64,000 nt of DNA from positions 1,705,501 through 1,769,500 of the forward strand of contig JACCIC010000040.1 in NCBI GenBank assembly GCA_018907035.1, read 5' to 3'. Shown in pieces: positions 34,650 through 47,199 of the stretch. The notes beneath the pieces were generated by a model, which had not been told where the DNA came from, made no database searches, and saw nothing but the letters and a program-made list of their open reading frames with translations. Source of the DNA: Sycobia sp. Sy_11. Lineage: Eukaryota; Arthropoda; Insecta; Hymenoptera; Epichrysomallidae. Numbering within the stretch: the stretch's first letter is position 1; the number at the start of each line of letters is the position of its first letter. A program made the position numbers and the translations under genes.

Positions 34650-35480
34650 GAGCAGTACCGGGACTTCTGCCGCGCGCTAAAATTTAGAACGGCACGCACG
34701 ATTCCACATCACTCGTCAACCGTCTCTATTCCTATTCTCAATTAACAAAGAAAATAGAGAACAGCAACACATCTCGCGAGAGAGAAAGAGCGAGAGCTCT
34801 TTCTCTCCCTCTCTATCTCTCTCCCTCCCCCTCTCCCCGCGCAGTCGGCCCAAGATTTACCTAGCATCAGGTAAATTTAGCCGCGCTCGCGGCCGACCCG
34901 ACGTCGGCGAGCTCGCGCCCTTTAAAAGCCTCACCGAGCACCGCGGAAATCCAAAGTGGAAGGGGGGGGGGAGGCCGCGATGGTATAATACGAAAATAAG
35001 CGGACCACGCGGATCTCGTCGTCTCGCGCGCAGGCCCGCCGCGATAACTTAATTTTAGATTAAGAAGTCCAATTGTGTGGATTCCGCCCGCCGCTGAGAG
35101 AGAGAGAGAGAGAGGGGGAAGATGGAGGGAGAGAGGGGCAGTGCGAGGTGTATTTCGATCCCGGCACGCAACGGCGATAACGCGAAAATCCCTGCCTAGT
35201 TCGGTCGGCAGACAGGGGCTGACAGCTGGACGGACAGGTCAATGCTATACCTACTTTCACGCTCGCGCGCCTCCAACGGTATTGTGGCGAGTGTAGCGAG
35301 CGCGCGATGAAGGCGAGGGTAGGGGGAGAGGAAGAGAGATAGAAACTTAGAGAAGCGGCGTTGTATAGCTCGCGCATTATTTCGCGCGACGAGGGGTGGC
35401 AGAGGCGTCTTCCTTCGGGAGGAGTACGCGCGCGATGGCGATTGTCAGCGCGACGAAGAGTCTAGACTGGGATGGTCGAT
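34650..35480. promoter_or_regulatory. GC-rich island 6 with GA tracts and an inverted repeat
   Basis: Dense CpG (34880-35050 and 35390-35460), GA-rich runs near 34780 and 35096-35113, G9 near 34966, and a perfect ATTTACCT/AGGTAAAT inverted repeat at 34855-34876. TTTAAAAG at 34921-34928 is a weak TATA candidate. Confidence 0.4.
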
Positions 35481-37230
35481 TCCGGCGCTCGTTTCATATA
35501 TAATCAATTCATTGACGAGGCGCCGTTTAATTCAATTTGTAATAATTACGTTATGCAAAATTAAGGTTTATATTGTTGCTTACATTGGACAGATGCAAAC
35601 TGAAGGGAATCAATTAATATAAACAAAATTGTAACAACGGGCATAATGATATAACAGTAAAGCGAAGACATTCAATTTAGATATTGAAATTACTTACTAC
35701 AAGAGCCTTTCTTGCACAGTTATGTCATAGAGATATAAATTCTAATAACATAAATACAATAATAATCCGCTACAGATGAGCTACAATATAGTTAAAAGAA
35801 ATTTTTGAATTTATATTCGATATAATTTTTCATTGTCAATTGATGTTTATAATAGACAAGTTTCAAATTAAATTTAATTTCAATAAACCTAGATTATTTA
35901 TTAGTCAATTTAAATCTGCAGTGATATTGGCTATTTTCACTTACGAAGCTAGAACGTTATGCACATAGACTTCTTTTTGTTATAATTAAATTTAGAACTA
36001 TTTATAATTGTAAGAATTTCTGTCAACGATTTTTAAAAAAATTATGCGAAATGTTAATTATTAGTTATTGATAGTTATTGACTGAGTTAGAGAATTAAGC
36101 ACTCTTTGAATTAAGAAATTAAAATACGTAAATCTTTTTAATACAGTTTTAAACACTATCCTAAATGTAATCTTAGAAATAATCGAAACGTTGGCATTTT
36201 ATGGTATAAATCAACGAAAATAGAAGTTCAGAATTATATTGCTTATTCTTGACGAATATAATATTCTCTAATATTATTCTTAAAACTAATTCCTTTTCAT
36301 GAATATCTAAATCCAATATAATATTACATTCTGAATGTGTGTGTATGCGTGTGTACACCTTATATAGAGCATACGAAGCTGGTTGCAGAATATCGTGTTA
36401 AAAAATTGAGGACAATTTTCGTACGGTGCAAGTAAAAGAACTGCATGACTTTTGTATCTCTCTCACAAAATTACTGGCATTGGCTCTGTATTTTTGGACG
36501 AAGTAATCAATCATTCACAGATTCTGTGCAAAAGAGTTAGAAGTCATTTTATATCTTTGCCGCACGGCACGAAACTGTCCTCCGCTTCTGCATTTCATAT
36601 GCAATCTCCAGATCTCAATGTTCTCATTATCATATAACATTATATTTATAATACATATATCAGTTGTTATATATTGACAAAATAATTTGGCCGATAATAA
36701 TATTTACGTATGTGGCATCTGGTCCTCCTGAAAAAAATTACGATGGAATAAGAAAGTCTAGATAGAGAATGTTTTCTTGAATAATCGGTGTCGCCTATTT
36801 CAATTTCAAAATAATGAATAATTTGCAAAAAAACGTCGAAAAAATAGACATTTTTTTTTTCAAAAAAAAAAAAAATAAAAACTTTTTTTCTCGAAATCGA
36901 CTAACTGTGTTTTCTGTTTAGAGAATTCGAAAGCGTAAATAAAAAGTTTTAGATTTTAACCTACATCGTTTTTTTCAAGACATTTTTTTCTTTTTTTTTT
37001 ATTTGGAACAAAAAAATTTACAACTGAAATCCAATATTAGTACGAATTCACGATATTAGAAAAATATAATAAATAGATTGCCAAGGTATTGCATCCAAAA
37101 AAATTCAACTTGCACATATTTCATATTTTCTTTTTAGTTTCGGTATTCAACGAAAACTAGAATTCATAATGAATATGAAAAGTAAATTATAAAAAAAATA
37201 TTATATTATAGAATTGAATTGATTAGTTGA
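35481..37230. other. AT-rich, no gene seen
   Basis: Contains clustered A and T runs at 36835-37010 that can fold back on each other. No coding signal. Confidence 0.35.
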
Positions 37231-37299
37231 AAATTTGACAATTTTAAATTATATGCAATCGTATTCTTCATATAATTCGGCTAACCGACTTTTCTCGTA

Positions 37300-37349
37300 C
37301 CGCGTATATACACGGGATAACGACACACACACACACACACACACACAGA

Positions 37350-37413
<64 letters not shown>

Positions 37414-37634
37414 CGACTTCAATGCGAACATCTATACGATCCAAAAAAGGAAGAAAATAAAACACAAAGCTCCGTGCAATCTGCGGCACTGCAATTTTTT
37501 CCCGCTTTTTTTCTCTTTCTCCGTCACGCTGCAGCGCGTATATATTTTGCTTTACCGCTCGCTAATATTTATCTTCCTCTATGAATCTCTCGTCATCTTT
37601 CTATTTTCCCCTATATAAATGAATATGTGTTTTG

Positions 37635-37666
<32 letters not shown>

Positions 37667-38104
37667 CTCTTTGCGCTAACAAACACGATTATTCTCGTTC
37701 TCTCCTCGTTATGCTCTCATATTGGCCAGGGGCATTTTTATATCGGATCACGATTACGCGGCACTCCCGATCCCCCTCCCACGTTGCAATTTCGGAAGCT
37801 GCGGGCGCGCGTTTCGAGCACAGAGCGGTTTTCGCGATTCTCTCTTTTTCATATATATATATATATATATAAGTACCTCCGCATATAGCCACTTCCTTGC
37901 CGTACTATCTATATACGTTCTGCCTCTTAATTGCTCGTGGTGTTTTCAATGCGAGCGCGCCTCGTTTATGCGGCTGCAAAGGTTCGATGGGGCGGCGATG
38001 CGATGGAATGGTTGAGGGGGGAGGCATTGTTTCGGGCATTGTTTTACGTTAATTGCTAACGAGATTATGCGCGTGCGCCGGCGTTATTTATAGTTGACGC
38101 TTCA

Positions 38105-38161
<57 letters not shown>

Positions 38162-38180
38162 CATACATACATACATATAG
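37300..38180. promoter_or_regulatory. GC-rich island 7 with five microsatellites
   Basis: (AC)13 37322-37347, (TA)n 37352-37407, (CT)14 37635-37663, (AT)n 37850-37871, GC-rich core to 38075, then (TA)25 38108-38157 and (ATAC)n to 38176. Confidence 0.4.
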
Positions 38181-39420
38181 CTTTCGCAGGGTGTGTGTGC
38201 GTAATGCAATTTCACGAACTCGATTAAGGAGTATTTCGCTCGAAATTCCGCAAGGGAATTCTATAGATTCTCTTATCTATATCCATCTAAGTTTTTGCAC
38301 TGCTTTTTTGTGAGGCTACACCTTTTATCATAACACCAATTTACCGATTTAATAATAATGTTAGTATATTTCGATTTATTAAAAGGCTATAAGAAAAGAA
38401 ACAAAAGTTTTGTTAAAATAAATATACATCAAAGTAAAAAAGAGTACCAACGACTATGAGTATAAATAAAAATCACACTTTTGCAACATTATGGGAATCC
38501 CAATTTACTTACAAATAGTAAGAAACTATAATTCTATCTAATAATTCTAATTGTGGAAAGAAATGTGGTCACAAAAGCTAGGACAGTTTGTTAGTTTTAC
38601 AAAATTAATTCGTTAGTCGACCGGTAATTTGGACAAACACGTCATTTTCAAAACAGTAATACAGACTTTATGAGATCTTGACATTAATTAATCAGTTAAC
38701 AAATAAAATAATTTTGAAAAATTATCTGCTCATTCCATTTTTAACATATTTAACTATTATTGTATTATTGCACTGTTTCATCACGGTTGCAGCCAATTTT
38801 TTCTTAGAATTAATTAAAAAATAAAAAAATTAATCAAATAATGAATTAATTACAAAATATTTCTATTTTATTATTTTATTTCTAGGGAATGATTTCAGGT
38901 TGACATAAATAATAATTATCGATAGAACGAAAAGTTAGTATACGTTGATTGAAAATTTTCAAGAAAGTTTCACTATAATGAGCAATATAACAGTATATAG
39001 AAATTCCAAGAAGAAGTTAAAGTTAGTCAAAGAATGGAATTAGCCGATCGTTAACAATGTATTTGGTGTTACAGATTTACCGATGTAGTAATCATCATCA
39101 GATTGAAATTTTTTTTTGAAAACTTACATTCTGGTTTTTTAGAACATTCAATAAAAGGTATACAGTTTTATTTCTAGTCTGTATTTTCGATTTACATATA
39201 TTTATTATTTACTTATTATTTATATTATAATATGTAATAATTAAAATTTTTACAGCTGATCATAAGCTTTTCTCTTCAAATAAAATGTTTTCCTGCAATT
39301 ATATATGTTTACATATAGACTCTATTCATCTTCCTTGCTGTATAAATATCTACACTTATGAAGCAATCATTTTTTGCATAGCTTTTTATAGAAATACAGT
39401 ATTTTGAATTTGTTTTTTTT
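38181..39420. other. AT-rich, no gene seen
   Basis: No supported feature. Confidence 0.35.
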
Positions 39421-39540
39421 TTATAACTTACTGTATTGAGTTTATCTAATGAAACAGGAGCCACTTTGAATGAAAACTCGCCTGGAACAGATAAAAAGGC
39501 AACCACATTAATATGAAGAATAAATTACGCAATGCCATAA

Positions 39541-40050
39541 TTTAAATCAGTTAAAAGGTTCTTTGGCAAAAGAAATAAAAGTTCCCTTACTAAATCAGTG
39601 AATATTGATGAAAGAATTCCGCATTCTATTAATATAGTAAAATACATCAAGGAAAGACAGAACATTGATTTATTTAGCATAATTTTTAAAGTACTTGAGT
39701 TACAGAGTAAATTATATAATGAATCGGTGCTTCCGACCAGCGATATAAAAAGAAAAGCCCGATTCGAAATGAGATCGTGTTTAAATTCTTTCATATATTT
39801 TTGCAACCTCATATTGCAATTCTATGCCCCTCTCCCCGTGCATAAAGAAGATATGTCAATATACTCCAATCCCTGGGTCAGGAAACTGTTTCACGGCGCA
39901 GCTGTGGAATTCATGAAAACGCGTATTAAGCAAATAATATCCAACTCAATTTATTATGAAGAAGAAGAAAAACGGAGGAAAATCCGTATAATCAAAAATA
40001 AACGGATTCTAGAAATGCATCCACACGTGTGTTTTCCGTCGGTATACTAA
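39541..40050 (+). CDS. unrecognised open frame of about 169 codons (exon or gene remnant)
   Basis: The frame is open from 39541 to the TAA at 40048-40050 in ordinary AT-rich DNA, where stops should fall about every 15 codons, so chance is an unlikely explanation. It reads FKSVKRFFGKRNKSSLTKSV, then a helical, leucine-rich middle and a very basic end (EEEEKRRKIRIIKNKR). No signal peptide or domain is recognised. The same frame continues upstream to about 39430 (LTVLSLSNETGATLNENSPG...) but with TGA at 39514 and TAA at 39538, so it could be a terminal exon starting between, or a gene remnant. The first ATG in frame is late (39769). It ends about 20 bp before GC-rich island 8. Confidence 0.4.
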   Translation, partial: FKSVKRFFGKRNKSSLTKSVNIDERIPHSINIVKYIKERQNIDLFSIIFKVLELQSKLYNESVLPTSDIKRKARFEMRSCLNSFIYFCNLILQFYAPLPVHKEDMSIYSNPWVRKLFHGAAVEFMKTRIKQIISNSIYYEEEEKRRKIRIIKNKRILEMHPHVCFPSVY

Positions 40051-40069
40051 TAATCGATCGTCTATCAGA

Positions 40070-41570
40070 AAATAAGCCTTGTCTCGCGTCCAATCCCGTT
40101 CTTCCAAAAATCGAGGAACCAACACCGAGCCGCCGCACGTTCGTCGCGAGCCCCTTCCCGAAGCGCGGCTCGAAACCTTAACCCCCCTCCTCCTCCTCCT
40201 TCCGTCACGCCGCGCCCTTACCGCACCAGCAGCCGCCGCGGCCGCAAAATAAACCCAACCTCCCGCGTCCTCCTCGGCACGTAAATCGCCGACGAGCGCG
40301 GGAGGGACGGCAGAAACGCATGTCGCCGTTTATTTATAAGCCGCGTACCGGCGATTACGCGCGGCTCGTGCGCCTAGTCCAGCGCGTCGCTCACTGAGCC
40401 GCGCGCACTCCCACAACAAGGGCGCGTACGTGTGCACGCGCGCGCGAACGGCTTTTTACTCCCCGCGCGCTTTAATGGACATCGGGCAATGACGCGCCGA
40501 TTGCGAAACCGCGATCGAAGGCGATTTTTTAACTCGCGATAAATATCATATATGTATATATATGTATATATATATATATACGTGTATGTATACTCGTACG
40601 TGTGTGTATGTACAGTACGTTGGAATGGGATTTGGCGGACGCGGTGGAATCATTCGAAAATACTATTCTTATACGTAAATTCTCTTACGCTTAATCGAGC
40701 TCCTATATGTGCCTATGTGTGCATGCGTGTTTGTGTATATAGCCTCGTTTCAGCGCGCTCGACCAATTAGTTTAACGATCCGAGGAATTAAGCAGCCTAT
40801 ATATACACGGCCGACCCGATGAAATCGCGTCAATCGAGAAAAGCGGCACTTGGCACCGTATGGTCAGTGTTTCTCTCCTCCTAAAATCTATACATATATA
40901 TATATACCCAAGCGTACACACATACACATACGTACGCGCATATATACACGTATGGAACCATCGACGAATTTTCGCCGATGTACTAACGTATTGTACAAAT
41001 AAAATCCGGGCGTTTAATTCGATAAGCAAATTTCGACCAGAAGGAAAGAGCGATCGCATCAACGCACGTGTGCCGTTTTGCGGGGCGAGCCGCGTCGTTT
41101 TTAGAAACGCAAAATGGCCGATGCGCACGTGAGATCCTAATAAGCGCGAGAGGAGCCCGATGAACGTTTCTCGTTGTTTGCGCGTAATTTTAGTCGTGGA
41201 GTAGTGCGAGCGAATCCCGCGCTGACGCCGGTAATTTACGGAACAGAATTTATACTGTTGTCGCCTCTGCCGGCAGCTCGTAAACGCCCCGTGGAAGCTG
41301 CTTGAAAATTAAGATAATTGATGGCTTTTTACGCGGCCTATTGATCGATAAAAATACCTGCCGTTTACTAAAAATATCCTATATAGGTTTATGCACGTAA
41401 ATGTAGCGTCGAGGGTACGTACAAAGATTCTCTCTCGGATTGAGTCGCGCGAGCGCAGAACTCGAACGCATACGTGCACGTGAGCGAACGTACCGTGGAA
41501 GATGCGACCACACGGTCGAGAGAAATCGTAAATCGCGCCCCATAAAGCAGGCGATAAAAAAAGATTAATT
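40070..41570. promoter_or_regulatory. GC-rich island 8, the strongest in the window
   Basis: Very CpG-dense at 40085-40530 (e.g. CAGCAGCCGCCGCGGCCG and GCACGCGCGCGCGAACGG), less so to 41570. TATTTATAAG at 40331-40340 is a TATA candidate, but I could not attach a transcript to it. Possible promoter; direction unknown. Confidence 0.45.
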
Positions 41571-44533
41571 CGTTGTTTAAGGTAGACTTCAAGTGTTTCA
41601 TTATGGCTCGTTGTTTGTTCTTTTTCCTTTTCCTTATATTTATCGAGCTCTCGATTTTCAACGGCACTGGTCAATTGTTATCTATTTTAAATATAGTTTT
41701 TTTGTTATCTTTTTTGGTATCCTTTACACTTATGGAATCGCAAAAATGGCATCGTAAAAGAAGACATATCAATACTTCGACGAATTTGAAGAATAACGGT
41801 CTGTGATTTGTTTTTTTTTCTCCATCGGTAGACGATTATCAATATGCGCAATTCCTTATGTAAATTCACAAAATCCGAAACTTTACTGCATATATGAATA
41901 ATTATATACATGAATCATAACTTTTTATTCGATTTCCATGCCGGAAATTTAGAAAAATAAGAAATCCATTTTATGAAAAGCCTTCCGTAGATAATTACAT
42001 GCGCTTTTAGTCTGACGAATGGATGCATTAAGAATATAGTTATTATAAAGCATGCAACGTCATCATTGGATGGACGGCAGAATTGTATTAAAATCGACGA
42101 GTTATTGTTGGTTGGCTGAAAGAAATTCACACTACTTGTATTATGAATTTAAAGTTAGACTGGTGTATCAGAAATTATTGGAAAAGAAATTTTAAAAAAG
42201 GAAAAAACGCTGATTTGACTTTGTTAATTTCTTGAAATTAAAATATCGGAGATGTTTATGTTACTCGTGTAAACGACTCCAAAAACTTATAAAATAATAG
42301 ATGTGTCTCTATAAAATATGAAAATAACAATGGTTTTCGCTATAAAATTTCAATCTACAGCTATTTTCTTTATGATTTTCGTGATAAGGCTAAAACAATA
42401 GAAAATTAAGTTTTACGAAAATGAAATGTATGGGCTCGTCAAAAGTATATTAGATTCGATAATATTTACTGAAAGTTGTTCAACTTATTTTTGTACAAAA
42501 ATTTATACAATATTCAACGGCTCTAAATCATATATAGGCGAGGTCAAACGAATAAACCTAACTTTACATTGTTGTGATACATATTTTCAATTGTTTATGG
42601 AGTTCAGACACAAAAAATTCATTAATCTCGCATCGACTATCCGGCTATCGACATACAAGAAATAACCCAATAATCTAATAATAGATTCTAAAATGATACA
42701 TCCCCGGCTTGAGGGATATTTAGAGGCATCTCGCTAAATCGAGACCAGATATGTCACCAACATGACGTAGCCTCTCCTTGTAACACGAATTTTCGGCTAT
42801 ATTCGTTCGAGAAGCTCATTAAGTTTCACTTAAGTGCACGAATAAGGCACGGTTAGGTAACTCCAATTTATGCGATCAGTTTTAGCCAAACGGTGCCAAG
42901 TAGCCTCTACTGCGTGAAAGTAAAATTAATCATAATGAAGTTAAGACTGTAGATAGCCACCCACTAAAGATTTTTAATCAATAATTTTTTAGAATTCAAG
43001 AATAAATAAATTATTAGCATAAGTAATTACAGGGTTAGTTAATAATTTAGAAAATAATTAATTTTTAGTGTTTCGACAGTTATTAATTTACTATTTTATC
43101 AGAAAATTTATGCCATCCCATTTTCGCCCTCAATAGGAAACTCATTCGATCGCGTTCTTCAATATAGTATTTAGTTCGAAGAATAAAACTATTAGCTGGT
43201 AATCCGATGGAGTAAAGATTCTGAAAGGGTGCTTAAAATAAAATTAAGAAGAAATGAACAAATACTATATTTAAAACAGCAAACCCAACTCACAAAAATA
43301 AAAAATAAAACATTTTACTGAGGTACCAGCAACGAAATATCCATATGATTTTAGAAAGTTCAAAGTTTCAAATAATATTTATCAAAATTTAATTAGAATC
43401 GCAAATTATGTGCAAAAATTTCGGCAAAAAAATTTTTGTCGATCTAATAAAATAATGTAAAAATTTGAATTTCATACGTTGATGTTGAATCATTATTTTC
43501 TGATAATGGAAAAATACTGGTCAAGCAGAGTAATCGCTGAACAAGTCCGATTCGAACTCTTTTCAATTAATAGCAATGATTAGGTCGAGGTACGCTGGCT
43601 TGAAACGCGGTGACACATATACGAGTGATCTTGAACGCCGAGCTTGCTAAATTCGACTGTTGCGCAAAGTATAAAAAAGTCTATAAACTGCTTTTGCTCA
43701 ATCCTATTGAATTTTTGCATAGGATAATACTAGGACTGAAGATATCAAGAGGCAGTCTATTCGATACGATGCATGAATATTTGCCGATGAGATATGTTTG
43801 TTCAATCTGCTTGGCGTATTCAATTATAGTCGATGACTTCGATGTGTAATAATAGATGAAACGTGACAAAATTTAAAATTTCATTGGCTTACTGGAGAAT
43901 AGCTGGTAGTAATTTGACGAGAAATCTGTACACTTCCTGAGAATCATTTCAGTTAAAATAATTTTAAAAAATGTCGAAAAGCAGAATATTTGATCAATTA
44001 CGCGTAAATAATCGTATTATTATATATTGGTAGAACGAATAACAACCACCAGCAAATCAATTGGGTTCCTTATTTTACTTTCAAATAAAATATTACATCA
44101 CTGCTCTTCTGTAAAAATGTATTAAATTTAACTAAATGAGATTATAGCAAGACAAAACTATTTGCTTGTGTTACAATTTACTTTGTTAAAGAGACAATGG
44201 TGTCAACATTGAAAGAGGCGCTACGCAATAAGAAAACGTTCAGAGAATTCTTTAATTAATATTATTACGTACTTTTTATTTTATGTGTAACAGTACTTAA
44301 TGAAAATATTTATTAGAATTTAAGCTATATAATCTGATGATTTTATAATAAATTGTATTTCCCTCTAAAAATAGTAAACTAATCGGTTTTGGAAATTATC
44401 CGTGCCAAACTAAGTAGGTAAAAATATAGTGATATAAAAAATGTAATTGTATATTAATAAATACATTTATAGGAAAAATTACAAAAGCAACAAATAATAA
44501 TCCGAGTCAATTCTAAGGAAATTTTTTGTTAGA
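41570..44533. other. AT-rich, no gene seen
   Basis: Possible but unsupported short frames at 41603-41806 (hydrophobic, basic tail), 42426-42665 and 43610-43849. The stretch 42690-42930 is less AT-rich and contains the palindrome CACTTAAGTG (42827-42836). Confidence 0.35.
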
Positions 44534-45793
44534 ATGGAAATAAGAATCTATTTACCAGTTATACTACTGGCCGTTCCAATTACATTTTCAGAACGTAATT
44601 ACAATTACTGTAGAATACCATCATGTGATCCTGGAACTCATATCTTTTGTGAATACAAGGTCAATTGTTGAATTTGGTTTTTTCTTTTTAATAAAACGTG
44701 TAAAAGCTCAAATATTTGTTTAACTTCATTATAAGTAAAGATGCATTATTGATTGTGAAAATGTGAGTAGTTTTAAGGCAGTTCGTATATTCCACAGGCA
44801 CCTTTAGTCGACACACAAGCCTGCGGTGATGTTGCCGCTTCGCAAATCGTACAAGTTGAGAGAGATTTGATCCTCGATTTACACAATCAATTTAGACGGG
44901 AGGTGTATAACGGACGACAAAAAAACGGAACCAACGGGCCACAACCGGCTGCAGCCAACCCTAAGTATCTGGTATGTATCTACCAATTGAATAATTTAAG
45001 GAATTTAATAAAAATTAAAATTAACACATGGTAAATATGTAATGTGGAATGCACTATTTGTAGAAATGGGATATGGAACTGGAAGAGGCAGCTCACAGAT
45101 GGTCGATACAATGTCAGAATGGTTGTGACAAATGCAGAAATCTTCGTAAGAATACAAAATTCATAAAACATTTTTATTATTGCTTTATAATAACTTACTA
45201 ATACATTTTTAATAATAACAATTAGCATCATCATCAACAACAACAAAAACAAAAAGAACAGAAACAACAACAACAACAGTCACAATAATAATAATGATAA
45301 TGATATTCATGGTTCTTGACATATATTAAATGAATTTTCATCTCATATTTCTATAGCTCTGATATTAAAAATAGTTTATACGCATTTTATATTTAGCCGA
45401 TCTTCATCTTAATCAACTTGTGGATACGCTGTCAGTTAGAAGTGATACCGAAACATATCGAGATCTCTCAGTTGAAGCGATAATTAGAGACTGGTACTCT
45501 GAGGTCACTAATGTCAATCACCATCATCTCCTAAGATTCGAGTAAATACTTTATATTCAGCCAAATGTCGAAATTCATTGAGTTATCCAAGCATCTATCT
45601 CTATTCTTACAGCGAAGACGAGGCCGTCGACAGGAATATTTATCATTACACCCAAATGGTTTGGGGCGATACCAAAAGAATCGGATGCAACACAATTAGA
45701 CACAATTCCGACGGTTACAAGAATTTGAAGCTCGTATGCAATTATGGACCAGCGGGCAACGTTAATGGGGAACCAGTGTACATAATCAAATGA
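44534..45793 (+). CDS. secreted CAP-superfamily protein, antigen-5/venom-allergen-like (five exons)
   Basis: Exons are 44534-44659, 44798-44971, 45064-45145, 45397-45541 and 45613-45793; all junctions are GT...AG and phases (0, 0, 1, 2) fit, giving 235 residues. Exon 1 has a signal peptide (MEIRIYLPVILLAVPITFS) followed by NYC...C...C, the antigen-5 N-terminus. Exon 2 carries LDLHNQFRREV with the cavity histidine. Exon 3 has the W-E-A helix and CQNGCDKC. Exon 5 has both CAP signatures, YHYTQMVWGDTKRIGC and LVCNYGPAGN. It is secreted; in Hymenoptera such proteins are major venom components, but many relatives are not venom-specific. Oddities: the VGQN box is missing (LNQLVDTL instead), there are nine cysteines where vespid antigen 5 has eight, and intron 3 holds a CAA/CAT/AAT microsatellite. 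Confidence 0.85.
45226..45302. repeat. CAT/CAA/AAT trinucleotide microsatellite in CAP intron 3
   Basis: Imperfect run of CATCAT, CAACAACAA and AATAATAAT units. Confidence 0.9.
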
Positions 45794-46570
45794 TGATAAT
45801 ATTAACGCTAGAAGTATCGAAGCGCACATGCGACTGCGGTTCGCTTAGATAGCGCTTACACTGTGCATAACATTCACATAATTGTTATTTACATAATCTA
45901 GATGTATTTTCTGAAATCTTTATCCAGAATATAGTTATATTTAAAAAAATTATTTTACCGCATTGATAAACGTTTTTTCCTGAATTTCCAATATATACAA
46001 AATTTCATATAAAACTTGTTTCTGTACGTCTCTGAGTATATGGGATATATGTTTATTTGGGATATCGTTCTTCACACTTAAGCAAAAATATTTAAAATAT
46101 ATGAAATGCGAGGAACAATCAATTCTACCCTAGGTTCATGTGGTGATTGTATTAAAATAAAAGAACAATCTATAATTTATTCCAATTTACGATCAGGAAT
46201 CTAAAAATATAACATTTAAAAATACAATGTTTCTAAATTAGAATTCCATAAAAAATATATAATAAAAATATATGCTTTATTATCATAGTATTGAAGTAGG
46301 CAAATAATATATTTCCATCTATAGCAGATATAATATAAATACATACATGTTTTGATAACGCATTTTGTTGCTACTTACGCAATATATTGTACTTTATGCT
46401 ATACGATTGTACTTTCAATATCAAATCTATTGTAGAAGACGATATAAGCAAAGTGTTGAGCATTCATTATATGCTCAAAGCTGCTAAAAGTAAATAAGGA
46501 ATAGATTTTATTAGCAGATATCGTTTACACTTATTTAGCGCCTTGAACTAAAAAATAAATATTAGAATTC
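45794..46570. other. CAP gene 3' flank, no further gene seen
   Basis: AATAAA at 46156-46161 is a possible but distant polyadenylation signal. Confidence 0.35.
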
Positions 46571-47178
46571 AGTTGTTGCTTTTGTTCTGTATGTTCTGAA
46601 GCGAACTATGATTTCTGCAGATTGCCTATATGTCAGATCCGTACTCATGTTTTCTATCGTTGCAAGGTAATATTTATGTGCGTATATTTTATACGATATT
46701 AGTATAATGTAAATATTTACAGTCTAGAAAAAACCTTACGTGCTTATTAAATTTGCAGAAGTAAAAAATGATAATTCTTGCTTCAAGTAAAAATATATTA
46801 TTCGAATCCATTTGTTTATTACAGACTCTTCAAAAGTCTGACAAGATGTTGGAAAACTATTTCACAAAAGTTATGAAAAATACAGCTTAACCTATACGAA
46901 TCTGATAAGCAACTTGGAACTTGTGCATTATTATTTTTATATACAGCATAATTTTACAAATATAAAATACCGTCTTATATTATAATACATGATGCGATCG
47001 AATGGAATGAAAAAAAAAAAACATAAAAGAATAAATCTGCTCTTATATTTTTCTTCTAAATGTGACATATATAAATTGTAACGAATCGTTTATATATGGA
47101 AATGGGACACTGAACTTGAAGAGGCATCTTGAAGGTCTCCACCATGCCAAATTGGATATGACGAGCGCGAAATTCTTC
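46571..47178 (+). pseudogene. partial, dead CAP paralogue
   Basis: An exon-1-like piece (46601-46666) reads ANYDFCRLPICQIRTHVFYR and CK, then a GTAATA donor, matching NYC...C...C and the splice position of the CAP gene just upstream. An exon-3-like piece (47100-47178) matches exon 3 (KWDTELEEA) but has lost the AG acceptor (GG instead), carries an in-frame TGA after 10 codons and is 3 bp shorter; its GTAGGA donor survives. No start codon, exon 2, exon 4 or exon 5 could be found. It is a tandem duplicate in decay. Confidence 0.65.
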
Positions 47179-47199
47179 GTAGGAATATGAAATGCTTTA

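Noticed and set aside
41603..41806. 67-residue hydrophobic peptide with basic tail
   Set aside because: Could be a small membrane protein, but no homologue is recognised and similar frames arise from T-rich DNA.
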